Shown: one piece after another, positions 1-8,587 of the stretch
Numbering within the stretch: the first letter of the stretch is position 1
Layout: each line of letters starts with the position of its first letter
Assembly (NCBI GenBank): GCA_965199055.1
Contig: CBDAQR010000003.1
Span: 1,302,001 to 1,366,000 of the forward strand
Reading direction: 5' to 3'
From: CBDAQR01 sp965199055
GTDB lineage: Bacteria > Pseudomonadota > Gammaproteobacteria > Pseudomonadales > Halieaceae
Length of the DNA: 64,000 nucleotides
Translations under genes and position numbers: made by a program
Notes under the pieces: generated by a model
Seen by the model: only the letters and a program-made list of their open reading frames with translations
What the model was told of the DNA's origin: nothing
Database searches by the model: none

Positions 1-1
1 C

Positions 2-694
2 GCGGCGGTGGTCGAGCTGGTGGCACTGGATGATGCCGAGATCAAGTACTCCACCGTCCAGAATTGGTACCCGGGTGACTCCGAAGGCAAGGGCGGCATC
101 TATAATTTCGTGACCAAGCGAGGCGTCGCCCATCGCAATGCCAAGATTTCCTGGACCCAGGTCGAAACCGGTTCCGCGGTCACCTGGAAGTATCCGAGCT
201 GCGTGCTGCGCGGAGACAATAGCGTTGGCGAGTTTTACTCGGTGGCGCTGACCAACAACTTCCAGCAGGCCGATACCGGCACCAAGATGATCCACCTGGG
301 CAAGAACACAAGCTCAACCATCATTTCCAAGGGAATTTCCGCCGGCAAGAGCAGCAATGCCTACCGTGGCCTGGTGCGCATGAGCCCGAAGGCAGAAGGT
401 GCCCGCAACTACACCCAGTGCGATTCGCTTCTGATCGGTGATCAGTGCGCAGCCCACACCTTTCCCTATATTGAGAGCCGCAATCCTTCAGCCGTCGTCG
501 AGCATGAGGCGACCACCTCCAAGGTAAGCGACGACCAGCTCTACCTGTGCCAGCAGCGTGGCATGGATGTGGAGAAAGCGGTATCGATGATCGTGAACGG
601 CTTCTGCAAGGAAGTATTCAAAGAACTGCCCATGGAATTCGCCGTGGAGGCAGGCAAATTACTCGAAGTGAGCCTCGAAGGCTCGGTTGGTTAA
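2..694 (+). CDS. sufB: Fe-S cluster assembly scaffold SufB (C-terminal part)
   Basis: This is the 3' half of sufB, running in from beyond the left edge; about 230 of the roughly 480 residues usual for the family are present. SufB forms the SufBC2D scaffold on which Fe-S clusters are built in the cytoplasm. Seen directly: the hallmark ALDDAEIKYSTVQNWYPGD stretch at the very start, a QCDSLLIGDQC segment carrying the cysteine equivalent to E. coli Cys405, and VEHEATTSKV carrying the glutamate equivalent to Glu434. It is followed 44 bp later by sufC on the same strand, as expected for a suf operon. Identification is very secure; the start and any upstream regulator such as IscR cannot be seen. 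Confidence 0.97.
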   Translation, partial: AAVVELVALDDAEIKYSTVQNWYPGDSEGKGGIYNFVTKRGVAHRNAKISWTQVETGSAVTWKYPSCVLRGDNSVGEFYSVALTNNFQQADTGTKMIHLGKNTSSTIISKGISAGKSSNAYRGLVRMSPKAEGARNYTQCDSLLIGDQCAAHTFPYIESRNPSAVVEHEATTSKVSDDQLYLCQQRGMDVEKAVSMIVNGFCKEVFKELPMEFAVEAGKLLEVSLEGSVG

Positions 695-738
695 AAGTCA
701 GCGGTGCGAGCGCACCGCTCGAAAGTGAGATACAGAAG

Positions 739-1488
739 ATGCTGAAAATAGATAACCTGCACGCCAAGGTAGATGACAAAGATATTCTCAAGGGCCTCAG
801 CCTCGAGGTGAAGCCCGGAGAAGTGCATGCCATCATGGGCCCGAACGGCTCCGGCAAGAGCACCCTGGGGCATGTACTGGCCGGACGGCCCGGTTACACC
901 ATGACCGCGGGCAGCGTCGAGTTCATGGGTCAGGACATCATGGACATGGAGACCGAGGAGCGCGCTCACCTGGGCCTGTTTCTCGCCTTTCAATACCCGG
1001 TCGAGATACCCGGCGTATCCAATATGGAATTTCTGAAAGCGGCGGTCGACGTGGTACGTGAGCAGCGCGGCGAAGAAGCGCTGGACACCGTCAGTTTCAT
1101 GAAACAGGCACGTGAGGCCTGCAAGCTGGTCGATCTCGACCAGAGCTTCCTCAAGCGCGGGGTCAACGAAGGCTTCTCCGGGGGAGAGAAAAAGCGCAAC
1201 GAACTGATGCAGATGATGCTGTTACAGCCGCGCCTGTGCATCATGGATGAAACCGATTCCGGCCTCGATATCGACGCCCTGCAGGTGGTAGCCGAGGGTG
1301 TCAACGCCATGCGCGATAACGAGCGCTCTTTCGTGCTGGTCACCCACTATCAGCGCCTGCTCAACTACATCCAACCCGATTTTGTGCACGTGCTGGCCGG
1401 CGGACGCATCGTGAAATCTGGCGATAAGTCTCTGGCGCTGGAACTGGAAGACAAGGGCTACGCCTGGATTGAGGACGAGGTCGCCTGA
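739..1488 (+). CDS. sufC: Fe-S assembly ATPase SufC
   Basis: ABC-type ATPase of the SufBC2D complex, 249 residues, the normal family length. The Walker A motif GPNGSGKS is at about 34-41, the signature SGGEKKR at about 147, and Walker B CIMDET with the following D-loop near 165-175. The reading frame is open further upstream, but that part overlaps sufB and has no homology; ATG 739 begins the standard MLKIDNLHAKV start, so I chose it. Its stop overlaps the sufD start by one base (TGATG), indicating translational coupling. ATP turnover by SufC drives the conformational change in SufB-SufD during cluster assembly. Confidence 0.97.
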   Translation: MLKIDNLHAKVDDKDILKGLSLEVKPGEVHAIMGPNGSGKSTLGHVLAGRPGYTMTAGSVEFMGQDIMDMETEERAHLGLFLAFQYPVEIPGVSNMEFLKAAVDVVREQRGEEALDTVSFMKQAREACKLVDLDQSFLKRGVNEGFSGGEKKRNELMQMMLLQPRLCIMDETDSGLDIDALQVVAEGVNAMRDNERSFVLVTHYQRLLNYIQPDFVHVLAGGRIVKSGDKSLALELEDKGYAWIEDEVA

Positions 1489-2789
1489 TGACTGACTTGA
1501 TGAACCGTGTATTGGCGGCGGCACAAGAAAGCACGCCCACATGGCTCGCAGAGCGACAGGCCGCGGGCCGGGAAGCCTGGCAGGCATCCGACTTACCCAC
1601 GCGCAAGACTGAGGCCTGGAAGTACACCAGCATTCACGCGCTAAACAAGGACTTCGCCGTCGCAGAGCCCAGCGCAGCCAGCAAGGACGAGTTGGGCTTC
1701 GACTACCCCTATTTGGGCGGCTGCAAGCTGATCTTTGTGGACGGTTTTTTACGGGAGGATCTCTCTCGCATGGAACTACCTGACGGCATCACACTGGTTC
1801 GCTTCAGTGACGCCAACGATGAGCAGGCAGCGCAGATTAACGAGCACCTGGGTTCGAGTGTCGATAACGACAAACATCTGTTCGCCAAGCTAAGTGATGC
1901 AGCATTGTCGGACGGCATGTTTCTTTCCATCGGTGCGAACGCACAGATCGAAGCGCCGATTCACCTCGTGTGGCTGACCACTACCCGCGAGACGGCGTTC
2001 ACCGTCAATCAACGTCTATTGGTTCTTGCCGGTGCTAACAGCCAGGCCTCTGTGGTAGAGCATTTCGACTGCGCCGGCAACGGCAGTGCCTTTACCAACG
2101 GCATCACTGAATTGATTCTGGAAGACGGCGCCCATCTCGACCATCATCGTCTGCACCTTGAGGAAGCTGGTGCCATGCATATCGGCGGTGTTCACGCGAC
2201 ATTGAATCGCGACAGCAACCTGCGCAGCTTCCACCTCGCCCTGGGCAGCGAACTCAAGCGTATCGACATCGTGATCGACCACCAGGGGCCAGGAGCACAC
2301 TGCGATCTGAATGGTATATACCTGCTGCGCGGTCAGGAACACGTGGACTACCACACCTGCATCGAGCACGCCGTACCCCACTGCACCACCGATGAGATAT
2401 TCCGCGGCATCATCGGTGATGAGGCAAGCGCTGTGTTTAACGGCCGTATTCATATTCACCCTGATGCGCAAAAGACCCGCGCAGAACTGAGCAATCGCAA
2501 TCTGCTGACCAGTACCAGCGCAGAGATCAATACCAAGCCTGAGCTCGAGATATACGCGGACGATGTGCAATGTGCCCATGGGGCCACGGTCGCCCAGCTC
2601 GATCCCGGCATGCTGCATTATCTGAAAACGCGTGGCGTTCCTGCCGATGAGGCAGAGGTGATGCTGAGTTATGGCTTTATTAATGAAGTGGTCGATAGCG
2701 TGCGCATCGAAACACTGCGCGATTACCTGCACCCACTGCTCGCAAAACGCTTGTCGCGCGATGACCGTTTGACGAGGCACCTGGCGTGA
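1488..2789 (+). CDS. sufD: Fe-S cluster assembly protein SufD
   Basis: Second scaffold subunit, a SufB paralogue of 433 residues. The N-terminal third is variable and the C-terminal two thirds form the parallel beta-helix typical of the family, with recognisable stretches such as NGIYLLRGQEHVDYHT, FNGRIHIHPDAQKT and YADDVQCAHGATV. The His within HGATV corresponds to the ligand-type histidine (His360) reported for E. coli SufD. It starts in the stop codon of sufC and its own stop overlaps the GTG start of sufS, so sufC, sufD and sufS are tightly coupled. SufD partners with SufB and helps iron entry. Nothing unusual is seen in length or motifs. Confidence 0.95.
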   Translation: MTDLMNRVLAAAQESTPTWLAERQAAGREAWQASDLPTRKTEAWKYTSIHALNKDFAVAEPSAASKDELGFDYPYLGGCKLIFVDGFLREDLSRMELPDGITLVRFSDANDEQAAQINEHLGSSVDNDKHLFAKLSDAALSDGMFLSIGANAQIEAPIHLVWLTTTRETAFTVNQRLLVLAGANSQASVVEHFDCAGNGSAFTNGITELILEDGAHLDHHRLHLEEAGAMHIGGVHATLNRDSNLRSFHLALGSELKRIDIVIDHQGPGAHCDLNGIYLLRGQEHVDYHTCIEHAVPHCTTDEIFRGIIGDEASAVFNGRIHIHPDAQKTRAELSNRNLLTSTSAEINTKPELEIYADDVQCAHGATVAQLDPGMLHYLKTRGVPADEAEVMLSYGFINEVVDSVRIETLRDYLHPLLAKRLSRDDRLTRHLA

Positions 2790-4030
2790 ACGCATTGGAA
2801 AACACAGCACCCGTATTCGATGCGACCAGCATCCGAGCCGATTTTCCGATTCTGCAGCAAGAGGTTAACGGTCACCCGCTGGTGTACCTGGATAATGCGG
2901 CGACAACCCAGAAGCCCCAAGCGGTGATCGACGCGATCGTCAACTATTACACGCAGAACAATGCCAATGTTCACCGCGGAGCCCACGCATTGAGCGACCG
3001 CGCAACCGCGCAGTTCGAATCCGCGCGGGAGACGGTGTCGAGCTTCCTGAATAGCCCCGATTCCTCTCAGGTAATTTGGGTCCGCGGCGTCACTGAAGGC
3101 GTCAATCTGGTGGCTTATAGCTGGGGGCGACAAAACCTTACCCAGGGCGACAAAGTTCTGGTGTCCTACCTGGAACACCATTCCGACATCGTGCCCTGGC
3201 AGCTGGTCTGCGCCGAGGTCGGTGCGGAAGTGATCGCCATATCCATACTCGACAGCGGCGATATTGATCTGGATGCGCTGGAAGCTCTGCTCGACGAGCG
3301 GGTCAAGATGGTTGCGGTTAATCATGTGTCAAATGCACTAGGCACCGTGAACCCGGTAGATGCGATCATCGAGAAAGCTCACGCCGTGGGCGCAAAGGTC
3401 CTGTTGGATGGCGCCCAGGCTGTCGCCCACTGGCCGGTTGACGTGCAGGCGCTCGACTGCGATTTCTACACTTTCTCAGGTCACAAGCTGTTCGGCCCCA
3501 CTGGCATCGGCGTACTTTGGGGCAAGAAAGACCTGTTGGATGCCATGCCACCTTTCTTTGGCGGCGGCGAAATGATTGAAACCGTATCCTTTGGGGGTAC
3601 GACCTTTAATCGCATCCCCTTTAAATTTGAGGCGGGGACCCCACATATAGAGGGAGTCATCGGACTCGGAGCCGCCATTGAATACCTGAATGGAGTCGAC
3701 CGGGTGGCAGCGGCGGCACACGAAATTGCTCTGCTGCAACACGCCATAGCCCTTGGCAGCAGCATCGAAGGGCTCAAGCGTGTGGGTACGCCGGCCCACT
3801 CAGCCGGCATCTATAGTTTTGTATTGGAAGGCACCCACCCATCGGATGTGGGCATGCTGCTAGACCAACAGGGCATAGCGGTGAGAACAGGACACCACTG
3901 CGCCCAGCCACTAATGGCGCACTACGGCGTTCCGGGCACGGTGCGGGCATCGTTCTCCATCTACAACACGATGGACGATGTGGAGGCATTAATGGCTGGC
4001 GTTGAAAAGGCGAGAAGCCTGTTTTCCTGA
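2786..4030 (+). CDS. sufS: Cysteine desulfurase SufS
   Basis: PLP-dependent group II cysteine desulfurase, 414 residues, that supplies persulfide sulfur to the Suf scaffold through SufE. Visible motifs are the N-terminal YLDNAATTQKP, the PLP lysine in FSGHKLFGPTGIG (about K234) and the catalytic cysteine in RTGHHCAQPLM (about C372), which match the E. coli enzyme's K226 and C364 layout. The start is GTG at 2786, four bases inside the end of sufD (GTGA overlap), so initiation is probably coupled. The upstream neighbours and the downstream A-type carrier and sufE support the assignment. Confidence 0.97.
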   Translation: MNALENTAPVFDATSIRADFPILQQEVNGHPLVYLDNAATTQKPQAVIDAIVNYYTQNNANVHRGAHALSDRATAQFESARETVSSFLNSPDSSQVIWVRGVTEGVNLVAYSWGRQNLTQGDKVLVSYLEHHSDIVPWQLVCAEVGAEVIAISILDSGDIDLDALEALLDERVKMVAVNHVSNALGTVNPVDAIIEKAHAVGAKVLLDGAQAVAHWPVDVQALDCDFYTFSGHKLFGPTGIGVLWGKKDLLDAMPPFFGGGEMIETVSFGGTTFNRIPFKFEAGTPHIEGVIGLGAAIEYLNGVDRVAAAAHEIALLQHAIALGSSIEGLKRVGTPAHSAGIYSFVLEGTHPSDVGMLLDQQGIAVRTGHHCAQPLMAHYGVPGTVRASFSIYNTMDDVEALMAGVEKARSLFS

Positions 4031-4052
4031 GTGGTTAGAGAGGAGAAGTTAA

Positions 4053-4409
4053 ATGAGCGTTGAAAGTTTTAATGTCAGCACCGATGTGCTCTCGGTAACC
4101 CCCGAGGCCGCGCAGCACCTGAAGCATCAGGTGGAAAAGGAAGGCAAGCGCGCAGTGCGAATCAGCGTTAAGGAAAGTGGCTGTACCGGCTACATGTATG
4201 TGATGGAAGAAGTCGACGATAACGAGGACTCCGATATCGCCCTGGACCTCGATAACGGCATACACGTTTATGTGGCGGCAGACTCTATCGGCGTGCTGCG
4301 TGGTACCCAGCTCGACTATGTGAAAGAAGGCATCAACCGCACCCTGAAGTTTCTAAACCCGAACGTGACTGCTGCCTGCGGCTGCGGCGAAAGCTTTTCC
4401 ATCGAATGA
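4053..4409 (+). CDS. sufA: A-type Fe-S carrier protein (SufA/HesB family)
   Basis: A-type carrier of 118 residues that accepts clusters from SufBCD and passes them to apoproteins. The three conserved cysteines are present: C44 in ESGCTGY and C109/C111 in AACGCGES near the C-terminus. It begins 22 bp after sufS behind a GAGAGGAGAAG ribosome site, and its last bases overlap sufT (ATGA). Position in the operon suggests SufA rather than ErpA or IscA, but the three are hard to separate by sequence alone. Confidence 0.9.
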   Translation: MSVESFNVSTDVLSVTPEAAQHLKHQVEKEGKRAVRISVKESGCTGYMYVMEEVDDNEDSDIALDLDNGIHVYVAADSIGVLRGTQLDYVKEGINRTLKFLNPNVTAACGCGESFSIE

Positions 4410-4948
4410 GCGCACAAGAACGCACCATTTTAACGACCACTCGGGACTGCCCTGCGCGTCTCGTGCCGGTGGGCGATGCGCTGACGATACCCGCGCATAC
4501 CTTCGTCACCCTGACCCAATCGCTGGGCGGGAACTACACGCTGACCTATAACGGCAATATGGTCCGTGTGGACGGCACGGATGCTGACGCACTGGGGCTC
4601 GAACCCATTTCCTTCGAGTTTGAGCCCTGCCCTGATGGCAGCATCCACGAAGACCAGGTGTGGGAGGCGCTACATACCGTTTATGACCCCGAAATACCTG
4701 TGGATTTGGTCAACCTGGGCCTGATCTACAAGGTAGAAATCGACCAGGAACGCGGCCGGGTCGAGGTGCAAATGACGCTTACGGCTCCCGGCTGCGGCAT
4801 GGGCCCTGTGCTGGTGGGCGACGTGGAATATCGCGTCGCATTAGTCCCCAACGTGAAAGAAGTCTCGGTTGAGTTGGTATTCGATCCGCCCTGGAGTCGG
4901 GAGATGATGAGCGAGGAAGCGCAGCTCGAAACCGGCATGTTCTTCTGA
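4406..4948 (+). CDS. sufT: SufT-type Fe-S assembly factor (DUF59)
   Basis: A 180-residue protein with an N-terminal segment typical of SufT (TILTTTRDCPARLVPVG...) and a C-terminal DUF59/MIP18 domain from about residue 80, containing VYDPEIPVDLVNLGLIY and LTAPGCGMGPVL with the conserved cysteine. SufT proteins are auxiliary maturation factors that help deliver Fe-S clusters, notably for lipoyl synthase and aconitase in species where they have been tested. A lipA gene lies about 29 kb downstream in this window, but that is not evidence of a direct link. Its start overlaps the carrier gene by four bases. Confidence 0.9.
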   Translation: MSAQERTILTTTRDCPARLVPVGDALTIPAHTFVTLTQSLGGNYTLTYNGNMVRVDGTDADALGLEPISFEFEPCPDGSIHEDQVWEALHTVYDPEIPVDLVNLGLIYKVEIDQERGRVEVQMTLTAPGCGMGPVLVGDVEYRVALVPNVKEVSVELVFDPPWSREMMSEEAQLETGMFF

Positions 4949-4982
4949 GATCATAGCGACTTCAGCCACTCCACGGATCACC

Positions 4983-5411
4983 ATGTCAGCACCCAACCCC
5001 TTTGGTCACGCGATCAGTAGTGACGACATTATCGATACGCTTGGCTTCTTCGACGCCTGGGATGACCGCTACAAGTACATCATCGACCTCGGCAAGGAAC
5101 TACCGCCGCTCGACGAGGCCTTTCATACCGAGGACCGATTGGTGCGCGGCTGCCAGAGCCAGGTGTGGATAGAAACCGCGATCGACGACGGCAAACTCCA
5201 ACTCGCAGTCGACAGCGATGCTTTTATCGTCAAGGGATTGCTGGGCGTGGTACTCGCCGCTTACAACAATAAGACCCCTGCAGAGGTGCTGGCCTTCGAC
5301 ATTGATGCCTACTTCGAGCAACTGGACTTGATGCGGCACCTCTCCCCCACCCGCGGCAACGGCCTGCGCGCCATGGTGGCGCGCATCCGCGAGATCGCCG
5401 AGGCGGCCTGA
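4983..5411 (+). CDS. sufE: Sulfur acceptor SufE
   Basis: A 142-residue SufE-family protein that takes persulfide sulfur from SufS and hands it to SufB. The acceptor cysteine is C57 in RLVRGCQSQVW, and the C-terminal LSPTRGNGLRAMV segment is also typical. It is the last gene of the suf cluster and follows sufT by 34 bp. Its stop codon lies inside a diverged 22-bp tandem duplication (listed separately), so an ancestral reading frame could have been a few codons longer. Function is very secure. Confidence 0.95.
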   Translation: MSAPNPFGHAISSDDIIDTLGFFDAWDDRYKYIIDLGKELPPLDEAFHTEDRLVRGCQSQVWIETAIDDGKLQLAVDSDAFIVKGLLGVVLAAYNNKTPAEVLAFDIDAYFEQLDLMRHLSPTRGNGLRAMVARIREIAEAA

Positions 5412-5440
5412 TTAATTAGCCGAAGCGGCCGGATTAACAA
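5397..5440. repeat. Diverged 22-bp tandem duplication across the sufE stop
   Basis: Two adjacent 22-bp units, 5397-5418 and 5419-5440, agree at 18 of 22 positions. The first contains the last codons and TGA stop of sufE; in the second the same triplet reads GGA. This is seen directly by aligning the two units. It looks like a short slippage or duplication event that is now decaying. Confidence 0.75.
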
Positions 5441-5455
5441 GTTCTGCTCCAGGGT

Positions 5456-5478
5456 CTATGCTGTCGGAAGAAGCATAG
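5456..5478. promoter_or_regulatory. Inverted repeat upstream of secreted serine hydrolase
   Basis: Perfect 7-bp arms CTATGCT (5456-5462) and AGCATAG (5472-5478) are separated by 9 bp, ending 34 bp before the ATG at 5513. There is no T-tract, so it is not a convincing intrinsic terminator for suf. It could be an operator or a small hairpin in the leader. Low confidence. Confidence 0.3.
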
Positions 5479-5512
5479 GCTATCAATGGCCTGCATCAAC
5501 AGGAGCAGAAGC

Positions 5513-6985
5513 ATGAAGGGAAGATTTCTGACAATTGTTGCATCCACAGTAGTGACTGCAGCATTGAGTGGTAGTGCCAGCGCAGACGTATTTGATGACC
5601 AGGATGTGCAGGCAGGTATTGATCTCGCCCGCGAGTGGCTAAACACCCAGCTCAATTACGATCGTGTGCCCGGCGCCTCTATCGCGGTGGTTTCAGACCA
5701 GGAACTCGTATGGTCAGAGGGCTTCGGTTATGCAAGATTGCGTGGCAAGGTGGAGGCAACTCCAGACACTCGTTACAGCATCTGCTCAGTCTCCAAGCTA
5801 TTCACCAGTATCGGCGTGATGCAACTGCGTGATGAAGGCAAGCTGTCTCTCGATGCACCACTGGACCAGCTACTCCCCTGGTATGAGTTACCGCCTCATG
5901 AAAACGCCGAAGAGGCCGTTACCCTGCGCAACATTCTGTCCCATGTGGCTGGCCTTCCGCGTGAAGCGGTGACCCCTTATTGGACGGAAGTCGATTTCCC
6001 CGATAGAGAAACCCTGCAGTCTGGCGTGGTTGAGCAACAAGCCCTGTATCGGCCCTATGAGCGCTTCCAATATTCCAACCTGGGCATGAGCCTGGCCGGT
6101 GAGGCAATCATTGCAGCCTCGGGTGAGAGCTTCGATGATTACATGCAAGCGCAGGTGCTGAATCCCCTCGAACTCTCATCCACCACCAGCGAATTGCCGG
6201 TAAAGCTGTACGGCAAGTCCTTTGCAGCCGGCTACGCTTTACCTGGCAACAACGGTAAGCGCAAAGAAGTGGGTAAGTACACGCTGAATGCTGTGGCACC
6301 CGCTGCAGGTTTTGCGTCCAGCGCCAATGACCTTGCCAAGTTCGCAAGCTGGCAGTTCAGGCTGCTCGACAACGGCGGCGAGGAAGTACTCAAAGCAACC
6401 ACACTGCGAGAAATGCAACGACTCCAGTGGGCCGAACCGGACATGGACGGCCCCAACTGGGGGCTGGGTTTTGCACTGAGTAAGATCGACGGCAAAGTCT
6501 GGGTCGGGCATGGTGGCTACTGCCCGGGCTACCGCACCGCGTTTCTCCTACGCCCACAAGACAAGCTGGCTGTTGCCATGATGGTCAACGTTAATGACGT
6601 TTCACCGGGCAATATGGCGCGCCAGGTGATTTCTCTGGTCACCCCATCCATCATCGCCGCCAGCAAAGCAGATGCTGACGATACAGCTGAATCCGACACT
6701 GCAGAAGATGGCATTGATCTATCGCCCTATGCCGGCGTTTACGGGCGGCCGAATAGACCCGAACGCTTTATGTTCGTCGCCACCAGCAAGGGCCTGAAAG
6801 GCATTAACCCGTTTGCGGTTAAGCCTGCAGAGAACCCCCTGGACCTGCGCCACGAAGACGGCGATGTGTTTCGCGTACACAACAAGAAGGATGAGGCGCT
6901 TTACACAGTCAGCTTCGATAGAGACGAAGACCAGGAGGCCGCTCGTTTCTGGATGCACGGGCAGTACTATGACCGGCTCAAGTAA
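5513..6985 (+). CDS. Secreted beta-lactamase-family serine hydrolase
   Basis: Class C beta-lactamase/penicillin-binding-like hydrolase of 490 residues. I chose ATG 5513 because AGGAG sits 7 bp upstream and the N-terminus is then a clean Sec signal peptide ending about SASA-D; nine further codons are open upstream but would spoil it. The nucleophile motif SVSK is at 92-95, the YSN motif begins at about Y187 and HGG at about H333, all in the right order. Members hydrolyse esters or peptides in the periplasm; the sequence alone does not give a substrate. The residues past about 400 form an extra domain seen in many such hydrolases. Stand-alone gene between suf and a small DUF5062-like gene. Confidence 0.85.
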   Translation: MKGRFLTIVASTVVTAALSGSASADVFDDQDVQAGIDLAREWLNTQLNYDRVPGASIAVVSDQELVWSEGFGYARLRGKVEATPDTRYSICSVSKLFTSIGVMQLRDEGKLSLDAPLDQLLPWYELPPHENAEEAVTLRNILSHVAGLPREAVTPYWTEVDFPDRETLQSGVVEQQALYRPYERFQYSNLGMSLAGEAIIAASGESFDDYMQAQVLNPLELSSTTSELPVKLYGKSFAAGYALPGNNGKRKEVGKYTLNAVAPAAGFASSANDLAKFASWQFRLLDNGGEEVLKATTLREMQRLQWAEPDMDGPNWGLGFALSKIDGKVWVGHGGYCPGYRTAFLLRPQDKLAVAMMVNVNDVSPGNMARQVISLVTPSIIAASKADADDTAESDTAEDGIDLSPYAGVYGRPNRPERFMFVATSKGLKGINPFAVKPAENPLDLRHEDGDVFRVHNKKDEALYTVSFDRDEDQEAARFWMHGQYYDRLK

Positions 6986-7003
6986 GGACTGAGGTGACGA
7001 ACA

Positions 7004-7270
7004 GTGGCGAAACACAAACACGAAGCAGAACTTGTGAAGAAGGCTCTCGCGGTCGGTGCGGTCTACATACAAAAACGCGGCTACGGCGAGTTTGAGGCGA
7101 CGGACTCACACAAACTGAAAGTCGAGTACATCTATCGTGCGTTAGTGGAGGATGAACTGGTCCACCCACTGGCCAAGGCCGATATCAGCGTGCCCGCTAT
7201 GGAGCATAAACTGGCTCTTTGGATCGCCAGGCAGTTGCCCGAAGACCATCCGTTGCTAGCGGACTCCTAG
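7004..7270 (+). CDS. DUF5062-like small protein
   Basis: An 88-residue soluble protein starting at GTG 7004 with a GAGGTG ribosome site about 8 bp upstream. Stretches such as EAELVKKALAVG, QKRGYGEFEATDS and HKLALWIARQLP resemble what I remember of the DUF5062 family of marine gammaproteobacteria. No signal peptide, membrane segment or catalytic motif is visible. It trails the serine hydrolase by 18 bp and may be co-transcribed; it converges on the P450 locus with a 15-bp gap. Function unknown. Confidence 0.65.
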   Translation: MAKHKHEAELVKKALAVGAVYIQKRGYGEFEATDSHKLKVEYIYRALVEDELVHPLAKADISVPAMEHKLALWIARQLPEDHPLLADS

Positions 7271-7285
7271 CAGGCTGAATCGACT

Positions 7286-8547
7286 TCAAGTCTTGGGATG
7301 CGCGATCACCTGCAGATCTTTGTAGCCGTGCACGAAACTGTGCTCGACGCGTTCCGGCTCACCGACCACCTCGAGGCGGTCGAAGCGCTTCAGCGTTTCC
7401 TCCCACACGATGCGCAGCTGTGCCTCGGCGACCTTCGCGCCCATGCAGCGATGGATACCGAAACCGAACGAGGAATGAAACTTCACACGGTCGCGGTCGA
7501 TAATGAACTCGTCGGGATTAGGAATGACCGTTTCATCGCGGTTGGCCGAGGCATACCATAAGGCCAGTTTGTCGCCCTTCCTGATCAGTTTGTCACCCAG
7601 TTGGTAGTCATCCGTAGCCGTGCGGCGCATATAAGACAATGGCGTGTGGTAGCGGATGATTTCAGCCACCGCGCTATCAATCAGCGCCGGGTTATCCCTC
7701 AGCTTCTGAAACTCTCCCGGGTTGCGATGCATTAGATGCACCCCCGCGGACATGGAGTTGCGGCTGGTGTCATTGCCGCCCACGATAAGTAACATGATAT
7801 TGCCCAGAAGCTCGACACCCTCGAGGTCCCGCGTTACCGGGTGATTGGCCATCAATGAAATGAAGTCCTGGCGATCATTGCCCTCGTACTGGCGCTCCTT
7901 GAACAGCGCGGTAAAGGTCTGCAGGCAATCGATCAGGTGTTCCATGCGCTCCTCTTCCGAGTAGCCCCCAGGAACGGTGGTGTCGTTATCATATCCGACC
8001 AGAAGGTGAGCTTGCGCCGCTCCTCGAAAGGGAAATCGAACAGGGTCGCCAGCATGCGCGTGGTCAGCTCGATTGACACCTCGTCAACCCAGTTGAAGGG
8101 CTTACCGTGCGGCAGGCCACTTAACACCTCAATGGTGCGCTCACGTATCAGGTCATCGAGATCCGCCACACGTTCCGCCGACGCAGCGGGTGCTACCACC
8201 GCCCGCTGCTCATCATGGAGCGGCGGGTCCATTGCAATGAACATAGGCGCCTGCTGCTCATTCAGTATCTCATCAATCAGCGCTATTGAAGGTTCAGAGG
8301 AAAATACGGCGGTGTTTTTTTCCACCTCCATGATGTCGTCGAACTTGGTAATCGACCAGAAGGGACCCGTATTGGGATTGGGTGCGTGATAATGCACCGG
8401 ATCATCACGACGCAAGCGTTTAAAGAAATCGTGATGCTTCTGGGCCTTGAAGAGATAGCCCTGGGACATGTCGATATCTTCCAGTGGGATCGTCCAGGGA
8501 TCAGAATCCAACTGCGTGGGTGATTGATAATCTAAATCTACTGCCAT
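7286..8547 (-). pseudogene. Cytochrome P450, split by a frameshift
   Basis: Two minus-strand frames make up one bacterial class I P450. The upstream part (to about 7936) holds the N-terminal half; the downstream part (from 7945) holds I-helix GGNDTSRNS, ExxR as EIIRY, and the haem loop FGFGIHRCMG with the ligand cysteine. Together they give a normal length of about 415 residues. The join lies at about 7971-7987, where a one-base loss or two-base gain in an AC-rich run (frame one reads TPPFLG, the expected frame reads TVPGGYSEEER) breaks translation. The rest is intact, so this is either a very recent pseudogene or a sequencing error. The fold resembles steroid- or terpenoid-oxidising CYPs, which fits the acyl-CoA dehydrogenases upstream in the same operon. 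Confidence 0.8.
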
Positions 8548-8587
8548 GGTGCCCTCTGGCCTCCATTCGGTTTTCTATCAATACGCA

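Noticed and set aside
2016..2810. A 264-codon minus-strand frame over sufD
   Set aside because: Antisense to sufD with no motif or ribosome site; sufD itself is unmistakable.
5456..5478. Intrinsic terminator of the suf operon
   Set aside because: The 7-bp hairpin is not followed by a run of T; kept only as a possible regulatory repeat.
7971..7987. Programmed frameshifting in the P450
   Set aside because: No slippery heptamer or downstream structure is apparent, and P450s are not known to use this; a plain indel fits better.
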